A DNA stretch of 64,000 nucleotides, from assembly GCA_026389845.1 (NCBI GenBank), contig JAPLHB010000152.1, positions 25,990 to 89,989 on the forward strand, given 5' to 3'. This DNA comes from Chloroflexota bacterium (GTDB lineage: Bacteria > Chloroflexota > Anaerolineae > CG2-30-64-16). The translations under genes were made by a program, and so were the position numbers. Position 1 is the first letter of the stretch. Each line of letters begins with the position of its first letter. This document shows, piece by piece, positions 62,396 to 64,000 of this stretch. The notes beneath the pieces were generated by a model that made no database searches, was not told the origin of the DNA, and was given only the letters and a program-made list of their open reading frames with translations.

Positions 62396-64000
62396 ATGTC
62401 ATCCTGGAAACAAACAGCGGCAGCGCGGGCGATTCTGGCTCGCGAGACCGGCACGATCCACAAAGATCATGGGGGCAAGCTCACCGTCGCGCTGGCTTAT
62501 CCGAATAGCTACTACGTCGGGATGTCGAGCCTGGCGTTGCAGATTCTTTACCGCGCGTTCAACGCGGAGCCGGACGTGGTGTGCGAGCGCGTCTTCTGGG
62601 ATCCCACCGCGCCGGCCGATCAACCGCTGATGACGCTGGAATCGCAGATGCCGGTGGCCGAGTTCGACGTGTGGGCGTTCACCGTCTCGTTCGAGATGGA
62701 TTATTTCAACGTCGCCGCGATGTTGCAGCGCGCGGGCGTCCTCCACGGTCGGGGCGGGTTTTCCGTGTTCGACGGCGCGCCTCGCGGTGATCCCGCGTTT
62801 GAGATCGCGGGCGGTTCGCCGGGCATGCGAGAAAACCCGCCCCTACAAAGACGCCCGTTGTTGATCGCAGGCGGCCCCGCGCTGACGATGAACCCGGAGC
62901 CGCTGACGCCCTTCTTCGACGCCATCGTCATCGGCGAAGCGGAGGAGCTGCTGCCGCGGCTGATCGAGACGCTGCGCGAGCAGATCGGCGACGAACGGGA
63001 ACGGCTGCTGGACGCGCTGGATGCGCTGCCGGGGGTCTACGTGCCGAGTCGGGTCGCCCCCGCGCCCGGCGGACGCCAGATCGAGCGCCAGTGGGTGCAG
63101 AACCCGGCCCGGTTGCAGCCGATCTCGTGCCTCTACACGCCCGACGCCGAGTTCGGCAACATGCACCTGATCGAGATCGCGCGCGGGTGCGGCCGCGGCT
63201 GCCGCTTCTGCCTGGCCGGTTATGTCTACCGTCCGCCCCGCGAACAACCGCTCGAACGCATCCTGGCGTGGGCGCGGGAGGCGCTGGCGATCCCCCTGCC
63301 CGATTTCGCGCACGGCGGACGCGCGGGCGAGCGGCCGCCCGGCATCGGCCTGGTCTCGGCGGCCGTCTCCGATCATTCGCGCATTGACGAGCTGGCGACG
63401 GAGTTGCACGCGATGGGCGGCCGCATCAGCGCCAGTTCCATGCGTACCGACCCGATCAGTGTGCCGCTGGTGCGGGCGCTGCGGGCCAGCGGGAGCCAGA
63501 CGCTGACCATCGCGCCCGAGGCCGGCAGCGAGCGCCTGCGCCGCGTGATCGGCAAGACGCAGACCGAGGCGGATCTGCTGGCCGCGGTCGAGCTGGCGCA
63601 GACGTTGAACTTCTCGCAGCTCAAGCTCTATTTTATGGTCGGCCATCCGACCGAAAGCGACGACGACATCCAGAGCATCATTGACCTGACGCTGAAGGCC
63701 AAGGCGATTTTCCGGCGCAACGTCGCGATCAACGCCACGCCCTTCGTACCAAAAAGCCATACGCCGTTCCAATGGACCGCGATGACGCCGGCCAAGACGC
63801 TGCAAGCGCGCCAGGCCATGCTCAAACGAGCGCTGGCCCGCCACGAGGTCGCGGTGGATGCCGACTCGCCGCAATGGGCCGAGGTGCAAGCCGTGCTCTC
63901 GCGCGGCGACCGCCGGCTGGCGCCCGTTCTGCTCGATCTCGCCGGCCGGCCGGCGATCCGCGAATTTCACGCCAGCCTGGCTCGCCATGGGCTGTCGGCC
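62396..64000 (+). CDS. radical SAM protein (TIGR03960-like), 3' end cut
   Basis: The frame is open for 535 codons to the window edge. An N-terminal B12-binding-like domain (ALAYPNSYYVGMSSLALQILY) precedes the radical SAM core with CGRGCRFC, a CxxxCxxC cluster. TIAPEAGSERLRRVIGK and LYFMVGHPTE follow. Residues about 119-149 are encoded by a palindromic repeat. The family is often linked to tRNA or ribosome modification, but this member's substrate is unknown. The gene is missing from any start-to-stop listing because it leaves the window. Confidence 0.85.
   Translation, partial: MSSWKQTAAARAILARETGTIHKDHGGKLTVALAYPNSYYVGMSSLALQILYRAFNAEPDVVCERVFWDPTAPADQPLMTLESQMPVAEFDVWAFTVSFEMDYFNVAAMLQRAGVLHGRGGFSVFDGAPRGDPAFEIAGGSPGMRENPPLQRRPLLIAGGPALTMNPEPLTPFFDAIVIGEAEELLPRLIETLREQIGDERERLLDALDALPGVYVPSRVAPAPGGRQIERQWVQNPARLQPISCLYTPDAEFGNMHLIEIARGCGRGCRFCLAGYVYRPPREQPLERILAWAREALAIPLPDFAHGGRAGERPPGIGLVSAAVSDHSRIDELATELHAMGGRISASSMRTDPISVPLVRALRASGSQTLTIAPEAGSERLRRVIGKTQTEADLLAAVELAQTLNFSQLKLYFMVGHPTESDDDIQSIIDLTLKAKAIFRRNVAINATPFVPKSHTPFQWTAMTPAKTLQARQAMLKRALARHEVAVDADSPQWAEVQAVLSRGDRRLAPVLLDLAGRPAIREFHASLARHGLSA
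62751..62843. repeat. GGGGCGGGTTTTC inverted repeat inside the radical SAM gene
   Basis: GGGGCGGGTTTTC (62751-62763) and GAAAACCCGCCCC (62831-62843) are perfect 13-base arms. The 93-base element is 31 codons long and sits in frame before IAGGPALTMNPEPL. Confidence 0.75.

Overview
The window looks like a chromosomal segment of a GC-rich bacterium, most likely of the phylum Chloroflexota (Anaerolineae-like). This rests on gene order, large lineage-type insertions in RpoB and RpoC, a B12-dependent class II ribonucleotide reductase next to NrdR, and dense short palindromic repeats between genes. The phylum is an inference; no rRNA or tRNA gene was seen.

Layout. (1) 1-4721, plus strand, accessory: the 3' end of a WD40 protein, a VOC/glyoxalase-like protein, an orphan ORF, an Imm5-like protein, a clan-A glycoside hydrolase, a SAM methyltransferase and a PIG-L deacetylase. 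Two well-formed integron attC sites (1440-1507 and 1971-2069), plus a weaker third candidate, flank the small ORFs, so part of this region is a gene-cassette array without a visible integrase. (2) 4787-37033, minus strand: rpoB-rpoC, then rpsL-rpsG-fusA, then tuf and the merged S10/spc/alpha clusters (rpsJ to rplQ), then truA-rplM-rpsI and a MoaB/MogA-type gene. Candidate promoters are visible before rpoB, rpsL and tuf. infA is missing from its usual place between map and rpmJ. (3) 37276-57361, plus strand: a division and cell wall (dcw) cluster, mraZ-rsmH-ftsL-ftsI-murF-mraY-(unknown)-murD-ftsW-murG-(three small membrane proteins)-murC-murB-ddl-ftsQ-ftsA-ftsZ, with a sigma70-type promoter and a three-repeat MraZ operator. 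murE is absent. (4) 57496-64000, plus strand: nrdR and nrdJ behind candidate NrdR boxes, a truncated CopG-like antitoxin remnant, a DUF6398-like protein, a YdcF/ElyC-like membrane protein and a radical SAM protein cut by the window end.

The most unusual signal is a set of several short, internally repetitive and mostly palindromic sequence families (built on words such as GCGGATT, CTGGAAG, CACGTTT, CGACGAACGAC). They fill many gaps between operon genes and also sit in frame inside essential genes (murF, murD, ftsW, murG, murB, nrdJ and the radical SAM gene). They behave like Rickettsia palindromic elements but have different sequences. They are absent from the cassette region at the left end.
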